7,193 nucleotides of DNA, from NCBI GenBank assembly GCA_964528155.1, contig CAZGRL010000163.1, forward strand, positions 1-7,193, read 5' to 3'. Below the pieces are notes generated by a model, which was not told where the DNA came from, made no database searches, and saw only the letters and a list, made by a program, of their open reading frames with translations. This stretch comes from G001797105 sp964528155 (GTDB taxonomy: Bacteria > Chloroflexota > Anaerolineae > Anaerolineales > E44-bin32). Below, piece by piece: positions 5,063 through 7,193 of the stretch (the first letter of the stretch is position 1; each line of letters starts with the position of its first letter). The translations under genes and the position numbers were made by a program.

Positions 5063-6712
5063 CTACGGGCTCCCCGGCAGGGGGATGACTGTGGGTTCTT
5101 CTCCGCGGACAAAGACCGAATTCTCGGCATACAGGTGCGCCGAGGCGGTTTGACCTCCGATGGTGACCAAGAACATGCCCGGGATGGCCTTGAAAGCGAC
5201 CTGCCCCTGCTCGTCCGTGACCCCTTCAGAGGAGGCGAACAGGCTATGCCAATAATCCTTCAATGCCTCGTGCGCCGGCTTGCGAGTCCTATCCCCGCGC
5301 AGAAGCCCGTCCCGAAAGTCGTAATGGAGGATGGCGAGATGTTCTTCCAGCGCTTCAGGCGGTACATCGCGATAATCCAGCAGCGCCACACCGATGACCA
5401 TGGGGTCATCCATAAGAAGCCGGATGATGTCCGTCATGACCCGAGCCTGATAGGCCTCGGTGTACTCCTCCACCGGCGGGACCCACGTCGGAGACCAGTC
5501 CGGGGCAGGCTCAGGGACACCTTCGCTCCTGACGGCGAACTCCCAGACATAGATCAGCTTGTCGTAGGTTTCCATCTCATCCAGGAAACCGCGCCAGAAT
5601 TCGGCCGTGTCGTACTCGCCGGTGTATGAGCCCGGATGCATCTCGAATCCCAGGCAATCGAAGGGCGCATCCTTGGCGATCAGGGCTTCGATGATCGGCT
5701 GCGGACCGAGGTTGACCGGATACATCGCGGGGTCCCATCCCATGATGTCCAGATGCAGGCATACCGGTGCGCCCATGGTATTGTATTCTGCGGCGATTCC
5801 CAAGACCCAATCAATCATGTCAACCCATTCCGTCCAGATCGCTTCAGGACGGGGCCACTGGTTTGGCTCTGTCTGCCAGGGCATCAGATCCCAATCATTG
5901 ATCTCCACCCCTACCTCGATCAGGTCGTAGCCTCCCAGGGTCTGTTCGCCGCGACTCAGCACCTCCCGCAGATACTCCTCATATTCATTCATGAAGGTTT
6001 CTTTGTTCTGAACATCGACCCAGTCCGGAGCGATGTTCTCGATGGAGGCCGCAGTCGCGGCGGAGGCTCCGAATGCGGGACCAAGATTCACACGGAAGAA
6101 ACGCGTGCCCGGCAGTGAGGGGTACCTACGGGGCGTCCAGTTTCCATCCAGCCATTCGAGCGTCACGGGCCCGACCATGCTCTGCCAATCGTCGTCGTTG
6201 GGTTCGAAATCCCTCCACCACCCACTGTAGAAGCCCAGGTCGGTATTGAACCCGACGGCGGCGTATTCCTGTTTGCGTTCTTCAGCGTCCGGCGTCTCGG
6301 CCCAGTAGTCCCAGTAGCCGTTATGGATCTCCGACCAGGCGGCATTCGGGTTGTAGGCCGAATCGAAGAAGAAATCCAGATCCGTCTGTTCGAGAGATAC
6401 GCTCGCGCCAGGAACGGGTTTCCCCTGCGAATCCGTTACCGTCAGGGTGAATGCACTCCGACGAGAGTCGTCGTCTCCTGCTGCCGCGAAAGAGAATTGT
6501 GCGGGCGGGCCAAAGGCTACTTCTTCTGAAGATTCATCGTTGGGTTCCGTCTGTGTATCTTCCTGTTCGGTGACTATCCCGCCGGGCGCCTCTGCCGCAT
6601 CCTCCGGCCGCGACTCGACGGGTGACTGCGGCTCCCCACCGCTACAACCGACAAGCACGGCAACGAGCGAGACAGTTGCGAGGACTCTCCAGGCGGATTT
6701 GACCGTTTTCAT
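5063..6712 (-). CDS. GH10-like glycoside hydrolase lipoprotein
   Basis: This is an exported lipoprotein of 549 residues. The signal peptide ends at lipobox LVGC (Cys23). Residues 24-70 are an acidic, low-complexity linker. Residues 88-120 (VTDSQGKPVPGASVSLEQT, then a DFFF stretch) match the strand pair that precedes many GH10 xylanase barrels. The barrel follows: FNTDLGFYSGWWRDFEP (155-171), a GGYDLIEVGVEIND segment with Glu270 as candidate acid/base, FDCLGFEMHPG (351-361), YVWEF with Glu391 as candidate nucleophile, and GLLRGDRTRKPAHEALKDYW (469-488). A C-terminal beta module (EGVTDEQGQVAFKAIPGMF and onward) resembles the tail module of many GH10 proteins. GH10 normally cleaves beta-1,4-xylan. 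Here the Asn before the acid/base is Val269, the usual Gln-x-His is GluMetHis (357-359), and the usual LVWH strand is not visible. Substrate or even activity is therefore uncertain. GGAGG six bases before the ATG fixes the start. Confidence 0.88.
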   Translation of the reverse strand: MKTVKSAWRVLATVSLVAVLVGCSGGEPQSPVESRPEDAAEAPGGIVTEQEDTQTEPNDESSEEVAFGPPAQFSFAAAGDDDSRRSAFTLTVTDSQGKPVPGASVSLEQTDLDFFFDSAYNPNAAWSEIHNGYWDYWAETPDAEERKQEYAAVGFNTDLGFYSGWWRDFEPNDDDWQSMVGPVTLEWLDGNWTPRRYPSLPGTRFFRVNLGPAFGASAATAASIENIAPDWVDVQNKETFMNEYEEYLREVLSRGEQTLGGYDLIEVGVEINDWDLMPWQTEPNQWPRPEAIWTEWVDMIDWVLGIAAEYNTMGAPVCLHLDIMGWDPAMYPVNLGPQPIIEALIAKDAPFDCLGFEMHPGSYTGEYDTAEFWRGFLDEMETYDKLIYVWEFAVRSEGVPEPAPDWSPTWVPPVEEYTEAYQARVMTDIIRLLMDDPMVIGVALLDYRDVPPEALEEHLAILHYDFRDGLLRGDRTRKPAHEALKDYWHSLFASSEGVTDEQGQVAFKAIPGMFLVTIGGQTASAHLYAENSVFVRGEEPTVIPLPGSP

Positions 6713-6718
6713 AGCTGG

Positions 6719-6723
6719 CCTCC
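6719..6723 (-). promoter_or_regulatory. Strong ribosome-binding site of the GH10-like gene
   Basis: GGAGG on the minus strand is six bases before the ATG at 6712. This is the best Shine-Dalgarno in the window and supports the signal-peptide start. Confidence 0.7.
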
Positions 6724-6745
6724 GTGCCGTCGAAAGCTAGGTGCC

Positions 6746-6774
6746 AGTGTATGAAATCAGCATGTTCTTGGCAA
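6746..6774 (-). promoter_or_regulatory. Candidate sigma-70-like promoter of the GH10-like gene
   Basis: On the minus strand TTGCCA (6774-6769) and TACACT (6751-6746) are separated by 17 bases. The -35 matches five and the -10 four of six consensus bases. Transcription would start near 6738, a leader of about 26 bases. The local sequence is AT-richer than its surroundings. Confidence 0.45.
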
Positions 6775-6941
6775 ATCATTTGAAGCGTGAAACCAGGAAG
6801 TAAGAAAGGTATGCAGACCGATATTGACAGGATTCGTCGTTCAGCTTACGAATGGATTCGACATTCATGAGAATCCTTGCGATCGGATGCCCAGCCGGGC
6901 GTCACCTACCCGCCAGCACGGAAGAGAAAGACGCCCTGCAG

Positions 6942-7061
6942 TTTCGCCTGCTCGACGGAGTTTGTGAGGCGCTGCCTGCCCCTTGAGCGCAGCGAGAGTG
7001 GTCCCGCGGTCTGTGCCGGGAGCCCCTGCAAGAAAGCAGGGACAAGCGGCCTCGCCAAACT
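6942..7061. repeat. Structured intergenic block B, related to block A
   Basis: It begins with the same TTTCGCCTGC (6942-6951) as block A. The left arm AGTTTG-TG-AGGC (6959-6970) pairs with GCCT-CGC-CAAACT (7049-7061), and it falls at the same aligned position as the left arm of block A. A perfect hairpin CCCTGC/GCAGGG (7024-7041) carries CAAGAAA, at offset 87 from the block start versus 89 in block A. The block is shorter on its right side than block A. Confidence 0.5.
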
Positions 7062-7193
7062 GCCGAGGGCTACGCGCCAAGTCGGCCGGGCGCCGTCGCG
7101 AAGCACCCTTGAAAGCGCCTGTCAACCGTTCTGGTGTTTTTCTCTTGTTCTGGGCGTGTTGAAATCATCCTGGTTCCATGATCTCGAAACAGG

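Larger units (their letters stand above)
6713..7193. other. Gene-free region upstream of the GH10-like gene
   Basis: This 481-base stretch contains the GH10-like promoter and ribosome-binding site near 6712-6774 and block B at 6942-7061. Minus-strand ORFs of up to 86 codons cross block B but show no recognisable domain or convincing start. From 7062 to 7193 there is GC-rich sequence with short palindromes and then a T-rich stretch near 7134-7145, with nothing I can name. Confidence 0.6.

Noticed and set aside
6865..7125. 86-codon minus-strand ORF (and an overlapping 66-codon one)
   Set aside because: It crosses the structured block B, has no recognisable domain or ribosome-binding site, and its resemblance to the block A translation is explained by DNA similarity of the two blocks.

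Overview
All recognisable genes lie on the minus strand, so transcription runs from high to low coordinates. The base composition is moderately GC-rich. Three proteins carry bacterial lipoprotein or lipoprotein-like signal peptides. One of these is followed by a long Pro/Thr/Ser linker of the TPVIPTATEPP kind. That linker style, together with a SPDG-type WD40 lipoprotein, tandem CPBP membrane proteases and a GH10-like lipoprotein, suggests a Chloroflexota bacterium (Anaerolineae-like). This is an inference from protein style; the window has no rRNA or marker gene.

Layout in transcription order. (1) 7193-6713 is a 481-base gene-free region with a structured repeat-like block (B, about 6942-7061) and a plausible sigma-70-type promoter at 6774-6746. 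(2) 6712-5063 encodes a secreted, lipid-anchored GH10-like TIM-barrel protein with unusual substitutions at positions normally conserved in GH10. (3) 5062-4719 is a 344-base gene-free region with a second block (A, about 4814-4968) that resembles block B, plus a leader hairpin. (4) 4718-3888 encodes a CPBP-family intramembrane protease. A possible 56-codon ORF (3891-3721) starts in an ATGA overlap with its stop. (5) 3682-3071 encodes a second CPBP-family protease. (6) 2873-2517 encodes a 118-residue, three-helix membrane protein behind a 197-base leader with hairpins. (7) 2415-1258 encodes a seven-repeat WD40 lipoprotein with its own candidate promoter. (8) 1237-755 encodes a Nudix hydrolase. 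(9) 749-48 encodes an unrecognised, probably membrane-anchored protein.

The WD40, Nudix and anchored-protein genes are packed closely enough (20-base and 5-base gaps) to form one operon. The two CPBP genes and the small membrane protein form a second co-directional group of membrane proteins. The GH10-like gene appears to be its own unit. No integrase, transposase, CRISPR array, tRNA or rRNA was seen.

The most noteworthy items are the pair of related structured intergenic blocks, the substituted active-site landmarks of the GH10-like protein, the double-CPBP cluster with its small membrane protein, and a pattern of hairpins placed directly after stop codons without a T-tract. No clearly new defence or mobile system was found.
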